Below are positions 10,270 through 22,525 of a DNA stretch of 64,000 nucleotides, piece by piece. This stretch comes from Armigeres subalbatus (Eukaryota > Arthropoda > Insecta > Diptera > Culicidae). The translations under genes were made by a program, and so were the position numbers. The stretch lies in assembly GCF_024139115.2 (NCBI RefSeq), contig NC_085141.1, positions 31,077,242 to 31,141,241 on the forward strand, read 5' to 3'. Positions within the stretch are counted from its first letter, which is position 1; each line of letters starts with the position of its first letter. The notes under the pieces are model-generated. The model ran no database searches and was not told where the DNA came from. It saw nothing but the letters and a program-made list of their open reading frames with translations.

Positions 10270-10960
10270 GAGAGTTTCCGAGTCGATTGTTGAGAAATTC
10301 TCGGAAATCCACCGAAAGATAAAGGAGCTATTAGCGTTTGAAATTTCGTGACGGTTTCATATTTTGAAATTTTCATTTTACACCCTGTCTGTATTCAAAC
10401 CTTCCTCTGAAAGAATTCGTAGAGGAATTTCCGAACGGAACATCCTAAATCCTAAAGGAATTTTCGGCACTCTTAAATTTCTGCAACTATTTCTTCGGAT
10501 ATTCTTCCATGAACTCTTTTGGAATGTCCTGCAGGGATTTCTTCAGGAAATGCTCCCGAAATTACTTTGGAAATAAATCCAGATTTTCCTTCAAAAAAAA
10601 ATACTAAAAGGAGTTCTAAGAAAAAAATTGTCTACGAGTTCTTTTCCTTTAGAAATTTCTTCGAAAATTGTTTTGGGAATTTCTTGGGAATATATTTTAG
10701 GAACTCTTCCAATTATTTCATTCTTCTTCCAAGAAATGCCTTCGAAGACTCTTGGAAGAAATTTCTTCTAAGCGTTCTTCGGGAATTTCATCAGAAGTTC
10801 TTTTAGGAATCCCTCAGTCATTTAATTTGGGAATTCCTTTGAGGGCTCCTTTAGAAATTCTTTTCAAAATTTATCCAGTAGAGAAATTTCTGCTGGTTTT
10901 CCGATTGAATACCGAGGAGAATATCCAAAGAGGGAATTTCATAAATTATTCCACGAAAGA
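10270..10960. repeat. Strongly diverged GGAATTTC-type repeat
   Basis: Repeated words such as GGAATTTCTTC, GGAACTCTT and AGAAATTTCTTC suggest an old member of the GGAATTCC minisatellite family seen at 7.7 and 17.6 kb. The period is no longer regular. Open frames here follow the repeat and are not genes. Confidence 0.5.
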
Positions 10961-12690
10961 ATTTTCAATGGACTCTTTAAACAAATACCTATTCGATTTT
11001 TCAAATATACTTCTAGATTTTGTGTGACATTCTTTGTATTAAGCGTTTTGTATCAAATCTCGTATGCAAACCGATCAAGAAAATTGACCAATTGATTGTA
11101 TGTGCAAGTACTCATACTTTTCTGAAATATCAATTCTCATTAATTCCATGTGATTCTAATAACCATCATTCTTGCGTTGTATCTGACCAAGGCTTAGAAT
11201 AAATGTTCTTGGAAGTTTTTTCAAGAATTCATCTACCAACATATCTGTTCATCAAATCAAAGAGGCCACGATCCGAAATAATGGCAACAGCTAGAATTTG
11301 GATAGTGATGTTTTCTGCTCGAATTGCTCTATTTATGCTGAATCGGTAAGTAGTTTTGATATAAACAATGGTGATGAACAGTTTGAAACTTAAAATGTGC
11401 AGCACTTGATTCATTTATAGACAGGAACCGGGATTCAAATACGCCGAAAAGCTATAGGTGATAGCCGAACCTACGCAACAACTGAAGCACATTTGCAAGT
11501 GGAATCCAACTGTACATATAGGAAAACCCAGATTTTCATAACGCAGGAGTCCATCGTCAGGATCTCGTACTTCGGGAAAAAATTGCCATATCATGAGCGT
11601 CCAAAGAGTAAAGTGAAACGTCGAAACCTGCTGGTAACTAAACGTTTTGTGATTGTGATGATCATATTTCGCGGAGAGCGAATTTATTCTTTGTTTTCAA
11701 GCGGAGTATCTCTGTATTCAGCTCTCCACGTTCCATTTCATACCATCATCGCTTGTGATAGGACGGTTTAATTGTTCGAGGAGCTCAAATTGCTAGATAA
11801 ACTAGAGTATGATCATTCTATTATTTTGTTACCTGAGAATAAAATATGCTTTTTCTATTTATTTATTTAACTTACATTATTTATTTTCCTCCATTTTTCA
11901 ACAGAAAATGCAAAGAAATAATGAAAAGAAAAGAAAAAATAGAAAAAATCAGCGATTAAATCTATTTATTGAATATATATGATTGGTGAATACTTTCAGA
12001 AGGATCTGCCAACTTTATGAATTCCGTATTTTCCCAAATTAATTTGATGAAAATGAACATAGGAGAAGATTGATTGATTTCACACATACTATTCATTGGG
12101 AAAATCCCATTGCAAAAATCCATGTGGGTTGACACCTACATTTAATGTACGATTTTTCTTGAGTGACAGCCCAGTCTACACCAAGTCGTATATGACATCA
12201 TATACAATCTTGTTTTGACTGGTAGGGTGGTCCAGGTTCAACACCCGTCTTTGGCCGATTTTTTTTTGTGAGGTAGCTGAGATTGTCGAAGTACTGTGTT
12301 TCATTCCTCGATTGGAGTTAGATTCAATGTGGACACAAACATATAACCAGTGAATAAGTCGCGTAAAAACGACCTACGTAAAAAAAGTAAAAAGTGGCCC
12401 CAGTAATCAAATATGAATAATAAGCCCTCCAAACAGTGCTATTTTAGACGGTTCTTGTATACATTTTACTTTTTATATCTTACGAGAAAAGCATTAACAC
12501 CGCCAGGTGGATTGAACAGGGTTTTTAAATCTACTATTTGAACAATATCTCTTTTTCTTCAAAACAATAACTCCCTATATAACAGCGGTTTTTTGCTGCT
12601 TTGAACTTGCTTTGAAGGCATATCCAAGAATTAATGTAGACTGGTCTATTGCTCAATTACAAGCTTAAAACAGATTTCAATATCATAGTT
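10961..12690. other. No recognised gene
   Basis: AT-rich DNA with only short frames. A short phrase at about 12,484-12,515 (ACGAGAAAAGCATTAACACC, then AGGTGGATT) resembles pieces at 27,800 and 50,380, a dispersed repeat end. Confidence 0.4.
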
Positions 12691-12799
12691 TGAAATCATG
12701 CAAAGTTTTTGTTTACATATTTTGGATATTCATAAAACCACAACTGTACGTAGAATAAAATATACGGAAAATGGAAAACCCATGAGTGCTGATCCTTAC

Positions 12800-12941
12800 C
12801 ATTCATTTCGATTCGCTCAGCCAGCTCCTCGGCTCGCCGCTCCGTCTCCAGCGCGTGTTCATTATGATAGAATACTGTTGCACCGAAGAACAGATAAGCT
12901 GCATACAAGGCAAAAAGTGCCAACCATTCCTTTGGGGTCAT
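12800..12941 (-). CDS. Two-pore-domain potassium channel (K2P, ORK1-like), first coding exon
   Basis: The minus strand encodes 47 codons plus one base from the ATG at 12,941. It starts MTPKEW, followed by one hydrophobic segment (WLALFALYAAYLFFGATVF, residues 6-24), then YHNEHALETERRAEELAERI. This matches the N-terminus of insect K2P channels such as Drosophila ORK1: a very short cytosolic start, M1, then a charged stretch beginning the extracellular cap. K2P channels carry background (leak) potassium current in the plasma membrane. The exon ends at 12,800 with a good donor, ATG|GTAAGG. Reading past it gives intron sequence. The pore (GYG) exons are not in the window and should lie at lower coordinates beyond position 1. 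The gene assignment rests on a short segment, but length, start and splice site all agree. Confidence 0.75.
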
Positions 12942-13225
12942 CCTGCTGCGTACACAGAGCTTAGATTCTTCTACCTCACGCTGGAATGTTCGATTTCATA
13001 CAAGGGATGAAATTGTCGTCTCATAAATTATTGTTGTAACTGGGAAACCAACATTCACTTTTGGCACTTGTACGGATGAACTGATCGCAACTTCGTATGT
13101 TTCAAAAATTATCCGCAAAATTCTCTTATTCACTAACGAACTTTATTGATCATCTGTTTGTCGAGACACTTGCGCACTCGCGGCAAGCCGTTGGCGTAAT
13201 GTAAGAGTTATCCCGAAACTCAACT
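12942..13225 (-). other. 5' untranslated part of the K2P exon
   Basis: If transcription starts at the initiator near 13,225, the leader is 284 nt long. It contains several upstream ATGs with very short frames (for example one of 6 and one of 8 codons), which could lower translation. A possible splice acceptor (GTGTACGCAG) lies at about 12,946, 4 nt before the ATG, so the coding exon might alternatively be joined to the non-coding exon at 13,810-14,045. Confidence 0.5.
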
Positions 13226-13252
13226 GACGAGCAACGATTGACCATATTTATA
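13221..13252 (-). promoter_or_regulatory. Candidate core promoter: TATA box and initiator
   Basis: On the minus strand TATAAATA occupies 13,252-13,245. An arthropod-type initiator TCAGTTG occupies 13,227-13,221, with its A (13,225) 27 nt downstream of the first T of the TATA box. Orientation and distance suit the K2P exon. The region upstream (13,400-13,800) is richer in GC than its surroundings and apparently unique, as expected for regulatory DNA. Confidence 0.55.
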
Positions 13253-13809
13253 TTCCATGTTTTCCCTTAAGCTAATCGCGTCCCGAACCGAGGAATATCA
13301 CTTGACCAATAGAGGAGCACTCTCAGGTCCACTTATCACATAAAAAAAACTATTTCAATTAATTCCTATCATCTCATTTGCCCATTCATCACCCGGTCTA
13401 ACTCTTCCTGTTGCCGCAATATGATTGTCCGGTGAATCGATTCGAATATTCTTGTATGACTGCGGTTTTGCTTCTTCGGAATATTTATTTGTGCACATCT
13501 GAGAACGCACAACGTCGAATAGATCGAATCACTGTATTACGATGAATGCAATGAATGAACGGATGTGTATGTGAACTATTTTGTACAACCACCCATCCAC
13601 CCACTGTTCATGCACTAAACGAACGCCCGCCTGCCCGTCCGGTCCGATCCCGGCCGACCAACTGCGATCGATTTTCCCAACACTTGATTTGTTATGCCCT
13701 GCTGATCGCCCTACGCCAGATGATGGAAGCGTGCGTGGCGAAGTTGCGTATCCATATAGATTAGGCCGCCCCAGTAGTGCGACGTAATTAGCAACAAAGC
13801 ATCAGCTAC

Positions 13810-14045
13810 CTGTTCCCGTCGTTAGACGAATATCGCCGGAAGATCCAGCTGGAGCAGCAATAGCAGCAGGAGCCGGTTGTAGAATAGAATTGGAGTGTAC
13901 TTGATCGAGGTGGCGGCTAGAAGATCCTTGTCGGTGTGCAATTCCATAGTAAGTTGCGGTGTGGATGTTTCATTCTTCGAAGGTTGGTGTATGTCGAGAT
14001 CGATGATGCTCAGATTCCTCCGATGGTGATCGTCATCCGTGGACA
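13810..14045 (-). other. Candidate non-coding (5' UTR) exon, minus strand
   Basis: A 236-nt segment bounded by a strong acceptor (TTTCCTTTCTGCTTTTCAG| at 14,046) and a donor (GGGAACAG|GTAGCT, exon end 13,810). One frame is open for most of it (residues such as TDDDHHRRNLSIIDLDIHQP, later a run of leucines) but stops before the donor and has no ATG at the start. An internal ATG gives a 41-codon frame. It most likely serves as a 5' UTR exon of the K2P gene, used with a more distant promoter. This is inferred from splice signals only. Confidence 0.4.
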
Positions 14046-14311
14046 CTGAAAAGCAGAAAGGAAATTCATGAGTCTAAGAAGTTCAAAATTTAACTTTATA
14101 ATATATTATTTTTGTTTTGAAATAATGAATTTGAAAATTTTTATTTTATTTTTAAAAATCAAAGTCTTTACTGGCATCGACCAAAAGTTTGAGTTCACCC
14201 ACTATATGGCGAAGCGGTCTTAAGTTTCGGGTCAACTCAACCTTCTTAAAAATGTATTTTGCCTGAATTGAAATGTTTATTTAAATTATTATATGAAGAT
14301 TAACTTCTCTA

Positions 14312-15315
14312 CAGTGCCCAAAAACTCACTCTTAGGATGTTCAGGTCATATAAACTGGAATTTGACATAGCAATATCTCTGGTATTTCTCAGCCAAATTT
14401 ACATGTTAATAAACCCAAAATAATCGTAAGCTCATCAATTTCTCGAAACTGACCTCAGATTAATGATCGGCATCTACACTCTGTAATCGACGGTAGATGA
14501 ATCGAAATTTGACCCTTTTAAATAGACGGAATTGCACAATAAAACCGTGCAACTACGATTTTATTGCTTTTTTTCTGAAAAATATGCTGAAACTTTTTTA
14601 TATATGATGGAAAACGTTATGCAGCCAATAGTCCTGCAGATGTTTTATGTTCTCCAAATCACGCACGGTACAAAATCAATAATAACCCATCATTACCATA
14701 CAATACAGGCCTTTAGAGGCCATATGCGTATGATTTACGATTTGGGTACATATGTCGAAACCGAATAATAAGGGTCCTCTGAGGGTCTGTATGGTTATGA
14801 TGATTTGCTTTCAATTTTCACCGAGTCTAGTTCACTTGGTAGAACAATTAGTTCGAAGCCCAGAACGATGTGAAGGGCTCGAATCATCGTACTTGATCAT
14901 GTCTAAATTAGAAATCATATTCATAGCCCCGAAAAGACGGTATATACATGGTGCGGTGCTATAAATTTTCAACCGAGCCTAGTTGACCAAATAGAAAAAT
15001 AGTATCAAACTACATAATGATTTGAGGGACTTCTGAAATACAGAATAATTTAGAGGACTTAAAAAATAGTTTTACCACATTTTCGAGAAAAAAAAAAATG
15101 CTATTTTCGCCCATATAAAAGTGGCAAACTGTCGATACATCCACTGTCGATTACAGAATGTAGGTGTGGTCAACCATCAATCAAAAATTTATGAACTGAC
15201 GATTGTTTTGGGTATATGAACATGTAAATTTGGCTGATAAATGCTTGAAATATTGCCAAGTCCAATCCGGATCGATATGCCCGGAACACCTAATTGTAAG
15301 TTTTATTGGGCACTG
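14312..15315. mobile_element. Long-TIR foldback element (CAGTGCCCAA...)
   Basis: About 1.0 kb. The left arm (14,312 to about 14,510) and right arm (about 15,130-15,315) are diverged inverted copies. They share CAGTGCCCAA at the tips, an inner phrase 'CAGCCAAATTTACATGTT', and TGTAATCGAC...TAGATG near their inner ends. Between them lies unrelated AT-rich DNA without a transposase. No clear target duplication was found. Confidence 0.75.
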
Positions 15316-15970
15316 CAACTGTACCTCAGACAAATCTCGGCTAAAATTGAATTGAAACTCACACCAGGGAATAAACCTGCGAGGTGGCAATGTTCCAGTG
15401 GGGGATGTAATGCCTATGAGAAGATAAGAAGATGGGAGTTTTGCATCGGTAGTTCAAAAAACGCATAATCGCCTACTATGAAAGACAATATCTGCCGAGT
15501 TAACAATAGTCTTTTTTATTTATAGACTAGCTTTATGTACCCGGCCTTGCTCGGAATTGCCAGTTTGATTCGCAGTTTTTTTTTCACAATCGGAAAATGA
15601 ATAAACCAATTGGTCAACAGGATAATTGCGTTTTCTTATCGATACTTCATCATTTGATCAGAAGAAGGCAGATTTCATTTGAAAACATTGACTGGTTTTG
15701 AAGAAGGGAGCAAACCCATAATCGCCATATTCCGGGCAAACGTTTATTTCTAAAGAAGGAAAAACATCCACCGATGCCTTATTCCGGGCAAACGTCTATT
15801 TTTAAAGAAGGGATCACATTCACCATCCAGAAGGAAACACATTAATCATTGCTTGTCACTGGGCAACCATAATTTCGATAAATGGTTAAATTGATCGATA
15901 ACTAAACAATACAATAATGGGTTCAGAAGTTAGGCTGGAGCATACACACAAACATACAAACATTGAGTTT

Positions 15971-16218
15971 TATATATCTCGGGTACTTATTCAAAAGGAC
16001 GTATGTGATTTTGTAAACAAAGATGCATACGTCGATTTGTCAAATATGATGGCACTCCTACGCAAACCAACACAACGAACATGTAGCCGAAACCTCCCCT
16101 ACCTGTATGTGGCGATGGTTTGCGTGGGAGTGCTATCAGATTGCAGAAATCAACGTTTAAATTTTTGTTTACAAAATCACATACGTCACATACGTTGAAT
16201 AAGTATCCGAGATATATA
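15971..16218. mobile_element. Foldback MITE in the repeat block
   Basis: Nearly the whole 248 bp is an inverted repeat. TATATATCTCGGGTACTTAT at the left mirrors TATATATCTCGGATACTTAT in reverse complement at the right. Inner blocks (GTGATTTTGTAAACAAA, GCACTCCTACGCAAACCA) are also mirrored. TA-rich flanks make a TA duplication possible. Confidence 0.8.
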
Positions 16219-16319
16219 GATAGCTAATAGCTATATGTATTCGGCTTTGCTAGGGACTGAAAAGTAAATTATTCAATTAAAATGTCCAATGCTGTAGCAC
16301 AAAACCCACAGAGGTAGAT

Positions 16320-17340
16320 CTACCGCTCATAGAATTGTTCCTTTGTATCAATCTATTTTTATATATTTGTTTGGCCCTTCTACCTTTTCAATAAACATCT
16401 TCCAAAAATAGAGAATAAGTGTACCAAATCTGGTTGTAATTTATCCTGGGAGTTACACTGAATTGCTCATTTTTTTAAAGACAACCCCTTCCCCATAACT
16501 TCCCTTTTTCCCCAATGACCCTCCCACCTCCTTTGTTATCTTCTCCTTGGGATAGAAAATGTACACCAATTTTGGTTGAAATCGGTCCTGGGAGTTAGGT
16601 GTTACACTGAATTGCTCTTTTTCTAAATACAACCCTTCCCCCTTACCATCCCTTTTTCCCAATGATCATACCACCCTTTGTTATTTTCTCCTTAGGATAG
16701 AGAATGTGTGTTCCAAATTTGGATGAAATCGGTCCAGGGGTTCAAAAGATACACTGAATTGCTTGTTTTCTGAACAATACCCTCCCCCAGCCCCTCCCTC
16801 TTTACCAAATTACACTTCCATATGATCGAATACTCTTATTGAATATGGGTTCAAAATTTGGTTGATATGGGTACTGGGGGTTGGGAGTTACACTGAATTG
16901 CTCGTTTTATAAAGACAACCCCTCCCCCCATACCCCCCCCTTTTTTACAATGACCGCCCCACCCGCTTTGTTATCTTTTGTTTAGGGTAGAGAATGTTTG
17001 TATCAAATTTGGTTGAAATCGGTGCAGGGGTTCAGAATTTACTCTGAATTACCCGTTTTCTGAACCATACCCCTCCCTCCAGACCCCTCCCCCCTTTCAA
17101 AGATTACACTCTCATATGGTTGTCTCCTTATATTGAATATGTGTACAAAATTTGATTGAAATCGGCCCTAGGAGATGCAAGTTACACATAATTGTTCGTT
17201 TTCTAAACAAAACCCCTCCCCCTTTTCTAAATGACCCTCCCACCCCCTTTGTCAACTTCCCCTGAGGATAGAGAACGTGTGTACCAAATTTGGTTGAATT
17301 CGGCCAAGTGGTTCAGAAGTAGTTAGCGAACATACATACA
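16320..17340 (+). repeat. ~145-bp tandem repeat, about 6-7 units
   Basis: The word AATTGCTC (or variant) recurs at 16,461, 16,610, 16,757, 16,896, 17,047 and 17,190, spacings 139-151 bp. Each unit has a C-rich part (AACCCCTCCCCC...), then CTTTGTTATCTTCTCCTT, then 'GTACCAAATTTGGTTGAAAT' followed by CGGTCC(A/T)GGG. Units are diverged. Non-coding. Confidence 0.9.
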
Positions 17341-17619
17341 TAGATTGATTTTTATATATATAGATATAAAAATGAGTTTGCATTTCCTTTGAGGCAATAT
17401 AACTCACAAACGGGTTGACTGATCTGCAAGATTCGCTTCAACTTGGGATTAGCAGTGTTTATATACAAAGAGTTGGTGAATCTGATAGGGTTGAAAAAAA
17501 AATCATTAAAATACAATAATGAGGTGATTTATAAGGAAATCCAATGTGATCGCAAAATTGTTCTGGAGGGCGGCGGTGTGGGTCGGCGTAACTGATTTCA
17601 AAAGTCAAAAATTGTCCGG

Positions 17620-18270
17620 AGTTTTTTCGTAAGTTCCTCAACGAATTCCATGGAAAGTTCATCAAAAAAATCCTTCAGAAGTTCCTTCAGGAGTTCCTCA
17701 GGAAATTCCTTCAGGAGCTCCTCCGAAAGTTCCTCAGGAACTCCAGCAAATTCCTCCAAAAGTTCCTCCAGCAAATTCCTCCAAAAGTTCCTCTAGCCAA
17801 TTCCTCCAAAAGTTGCTTCAGCAAATTCGTCCGCAAGTTCCTCCAACAGGAATTCCTCCGGAAGTTCCTCCAACAGGAATTCCTCCTGAAGTTCCTCCGA
17901 AAGCTCCTCCAGGAATTCCTCCGGAAGCTCCTCCAGGAATTCATCTGAATGTTTTTTCCAGAAATGTTTCCGTAGGTTTCACTTGAAATTAGTTGGAAAG
18001 TTTCTCTAGGAATTCCGCGGAAAGTTCCTCCAAGATGTCTTCTCTGAATTCCTACATAACTTCACTAAAATTACTCATGGAGTTTCTTCAAGTTCCTGAA
18101 GCAATTCCTCCGAATTCTTTTTAAAAATTTCTGTGGAGTCCAGAAATTCCAAAGGAGCTGTTACGAAATTTCCTCCATGATTTTCTTTCAGAAACTTATT
18201 TAGATTTTTTACGAATAGTCCCCAGAAATTCCTACAAGAACTCTTCATACATTTCTTTGAGAACAAATTC
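17620..18270. repeat. GGAATTCCTCC/AAGTTCCTCC minisatellite
   Basis: Tandem units of about 27-33 bp, each a combination of AAGTTCCTCCA and GGAATTCCTCC words. They are most regular at 17,700-17,945 and decay on both sides. Arginine- or serine-rich frames through it are artefacts of the repeat. Confidence 0.85.
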
Positions 18271-18531
18271 CTCTAGAAATGAAATAATGAAAACTCATCG
18301 GAAAATATATATATATATACACAGGATTTTGTTTTTACACGATTTTTTTTCGCTCGTATTTTTGATCGTGTGACTTCAATTTGCCACTAAACTCTTCGCA
18401 ACATGTTTCAAAAAATCCAGAATAAATCAAACAAAAATCACATGATAATTAATATACGTTAAACATTTAGGATGAGTGGAAAATTGAGAAAATGTAAATC
18501 GCGTAAAAACAAAATCCATATATATATATTA

Positions 18532-19436
<905 letters not shown>

Positions 19437-19440
19437 ACAT

Positions 19441-19720
19441 TCTCTCGGTAATCAAGTGAGATCAAGGTTTTTCTGAAGCGTTTTGGGATCCCAATCAACT
19501 GTGCAAAATATGGTGCCTTAAATTTGTATGGAGATTAGTATGAGAAAGCGTACTTTTTTACATTTTCGCTCTTAGCGACTTCAATTTATCGTCAATCATG
19601 TGACTCAATACGTTAGCATATATGTAGTCTGAAAGATGCCGAAAGACTTTACTGAAGAAGCTGGAACGTCTACAAAAAATGTTGTAGCGCTTCAAATATT
19701 GATCGTTTAACCGATTCAAT
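19441..19720 (-). repeat. Fragment of the 8.4-kb hAT-like family, reverse orientation
   Basis: Reverse complement of about 9,000-9,280 with differences. Shared phrases include AATACGTTAGCATAT, GACTTCAATTTATCGTCAA and GATCAAGGTTTTTCTGAA. Both tips are missing. Confidence 0.8.
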
Positions 19721-19848
19721 ACGGATGGGTCATATATGACCCAAGACGAAAACCAGCTGTCAAAAATCAGTTTTGAGAGACAGAGCCTTGCTTTCTTCAA
19801 CAAAAATGTTCAAAATTGCACAGGTCAGGTTATGGGCTAAACGATGAT

Positions 19849-20311
19849 CTAGAGCATCCAAACTATCCTTGAGTTGTAATTTTGATGTTCTTAGGAATCA
19901 ACACCATACTTTACCATATTCTTGTTGAATAATTATAATTGAAACGCTTAACGATGAAATCCTGCGCCTATCCAGTGGTATAACAGATTTTTAACAATAT
20001 CCATGATACTCCAAACCATCCTTGAATTCAAATCTTAATATTCAAATACATCAACATGAAGATCTTCGATGCATCAACTATTTTTATGAGTTGGAAAAGC
20101 TCCACGGGACTTCGTTACACCATTACATACAAACTACCAAATTCGTTCGACATCTACGACACTCCAAACTATCCTTGAGTACAGATCCTAATATTCAAAT
20201 CGATCAACATGAAGATCCACGATGTCCTCATTAATTTTATGACTTGGAATAGCTCCAAGATACCTCGTAACACCATTATAGATACACCACAGAATTCGAT
20301 CAATATCTACG
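19849..20311 (+). repeat. 153-bp satellite, orientation A, left part
   Basis: The word CTTGA(G/A)T recurs at 19,868, 20,021 and 20,174, exactly 153 bp apart. Units carry 'ACTCCAAAC(T/C)ATCCTTGA', 'CAACATGAAGATC' and 'CACCATTA'. They are moderately diverged. The array stops at 20,311 where a 2.1-kb TIR element is inserted and resumes at 22,420. Confidence 0.85.
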
Positions 20312-22419
20312 CTGCCGCTAAGCGCAAGTCGAGCACATCTGAATTTTTGGCAATTTTGAGTAATTATCATGTATCACTTTATTTTCACATGTACTATGCG
20401 TTATGCTATTCAACTCGAGATGTTTGTTCTAGAAAAGTGGAAAAAAAATACCAAGTCAAATTGTCCCATATTGAAAAGTAACCGCAAGTTAGTCACATCG
20501 AGTAAAAGTGTACTCCCTTCGTAAAATGTTATACAAACTGTTCATATTTGTTCAATACATGTGATCAGAAAACCTCTCAAATACAAAAACAAATCATTTC
20601 GAAAGAAAAATGCGGAAGAAAATTGTGTACACATTTAAGTTTATGTTGTGGTTGGAAGTTAGGATGAATTTGAAGATGAATGAAGATTTATGGATAGAGG
20701 AATATACGTTGCACTAAGTATGCTATCCATCGTTTCACTTTTTTTTCACAATATAACGTGGTGAAACTTGCACGCTACATATAGCAACTGTTCTTTCGAA
20801 TATGTTTTGGATTACGATAATAAAGATTTTTTTAAGGTGATGTTTACTTCCCATTTTACTTAATAAGCAATACTATTGTGAAATCATTCTAATTTCTCTC
20901 CTGGATAATTAGTTGGATTTTAAACTGATTTAGTTCAGGGCTTTGATACATTTACGCGTTGTTTGTTACCATTTACCCAATAAAATTAAATGATGAGAAT
21001 AAGACGCAATCAACCTATTTCCGAATGTTATTCATATGAGTCGCGATGCTATCCTTCAAAATCACAAGCGGGTTGCTCGGTGAGCGCATTTTTGAAATCT
21101 GAGAATGATTTTATCAATAGATTCATCAGCTAATAGAATCATTTACAATAAAATTGCTACTATTTGTATTGTCAGGAGGTTCCCAATGAGAGCAAAAACC
21201 ACGTCCACGTGCCAAAATATGGGTGGGCCTTGGGACAAAATGACACGTAGCAGACATGACGTAGCGGGATTCTTAAGAAGGATACTAATATCAAGAAATG
21301 ATCATTAACTTTCTGAAATCCTCAGTAATTTATATGGATCAAATTACAAATTACTTAGAAATCTTATGATGATTCGAGAATGCTCTAAAATTCCGGGTCT
21401 TATTTCGGACAAGATATGTGGAATTGTGTTTTACAATGAACTTCTAACAATTTATCTAAACTTGGTAGAATTTATAACTAAGACTTTTTATAAACTTGTT
21501 ATTAACCATATTAGCAGATTTCAATAATCTTTATTTTCTACAGAAAGTCATATAGAATTTCAAACATTCTTTTGAGAATCCAGAAATATTTTTAAAAGAA
21601 ACCATTGCGTACTTCCTGGAAATGTTTAATAACCTTAAGGAAAACCATAAAACTATCAAAACATTTAATTTCTTGGAAAGCCTAAACATTCTTGGTTCCT
21701 GAGCCTCTAAACATTCTTGGATTAAAAATACTTAGAAATTTTCTTGGATTAAAAATCCTTCCGGACTGTTGGAAAAGAATACTGCTTTTTTAAATTCCAA
21801 ATACCTTCACGATTATCAGTTTAACCTTAATTTAATTTTGAAATAATTAATTTTAATAAATTTGTTAGTAGTAAAACTTTGTGGAAAAGTTTTTGTTCAA
21901 AGTGTGTAGCATATATGTTTTCCTTCATTTTTAAGCGGGAAATGAAATACTTTCATAATGTTGTTTTGATATCGATACTACATTACCGATTTTATATTTT
22001 GCCTATAACGGAATACCATCACGATATCACGAAAATCTGCGATGTGGGCTTTCAAAGCATCCAAGAGTTTCAAAATGTTTAGATTGCATGCTTCACCATA
22101 TTTGTTATTAGAGCATTATATTTTTTTACAAATTTGAGTTTTGCTCGACGGAATGTGACTGACTTGCGGTTACTTTTCTCATTGAGATGAAAAGTAATCG
22201 CAAGTCAGTCACATTGCGATTTCCAACACGGCAAGTGAGTTTTTCACTTTGTAGCCACTATGCTCCATTAAATATTCAAACAATCTTTGGTGTGTGACGT
22301 TTAGACCTGATCAAAATTACTTATACACAATTTTTGAGGAGAAAAATTACAAAAACTTCGCAGGCAGTTTTCTCATTTGCACGTTTTTCCAGATAAGCTC
22401 GACTTGCGGTTAGCGGCAG
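20312..22419. mobile_element. 2.1-kb TIR element with 4-bp duplication TACG
   Basis: TIRs of about 30 bp: CTGCCGCTAAGCGCAAGTCG at the left, and CTGCCGCTAACCGCAAGTCG in reverse complement at the right. The direct repeat TACG flanks it at 20,308-20,311 and 22,420-22,423; in uninterrupted satellite units this is a single CTACGACACTCC. Subterminal motifs (AAAGTAACCGCAAGTTAGTC at about 20,475 and the hairpin at 22,152-22,215) repeat the CGCAAGT word of the TIR. The interior is AT-rich and has no transposase frame. A 4-bp duplication suits Sola- or Chapaev-type elements, but I cannot assign it. Confidence 0.8.
22152..22215. repeat. Near-perfect 29-bp hairpin inside the 2.1-kb element
   Basis: Arms 22,152-22,180 and 22,187-22,215 (AATGTGACTGACTTGCGGTT outward in both directions) with one mismatch and a short loop. 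The arm word TGACTTGCGGTTACTTTT also occurs, reversed, near the left end of the element. Confidence 0.9.
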
Positions 22420-22525
22420 TACGACACTCCAAACTGTCCTTGAGTACAGATCCTAATATTCAAAACGATCAACATGAAAATCTTCGATGTCTCAACTATT
22501 TTTATGAGTTGGAATAGCTCATGTA
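22420..22525 (+). repeat. 153-bp satellite, orientation A, right remainder
   Basis: Continues the array after the TIR element (ACGACACTCCAAACTGTCCT ... GAGTTGGAATAGCTC). It ends near 22,525, where the next units are in the opposite orientation. Confidence 0.85.

Larger units (their letters stand above)
15527..17370 (+). repeat. Pyrimidine-rich repeat block, possible retroelement 3' region
   Basis: It begins with TAGCTTTATGTACCCGGCC and ends with CATACATACATAGATTG plus a TATATA run, phrases often seen at 3' ends of insect LINE-like repeats. It contains a foldback insertion (15,971-16,218) and a tandem array (16,320-17,340). No protein was recognised. The class is uncertain. Confidence 0.5.

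Noticed and set aside
17711..17944. Minus-strand frame rich in R, N, S and W
   Set aside because: Follows the GGAATTCC/AAGTTCCTCC minisatellite period; the composition is explained by the repeat.
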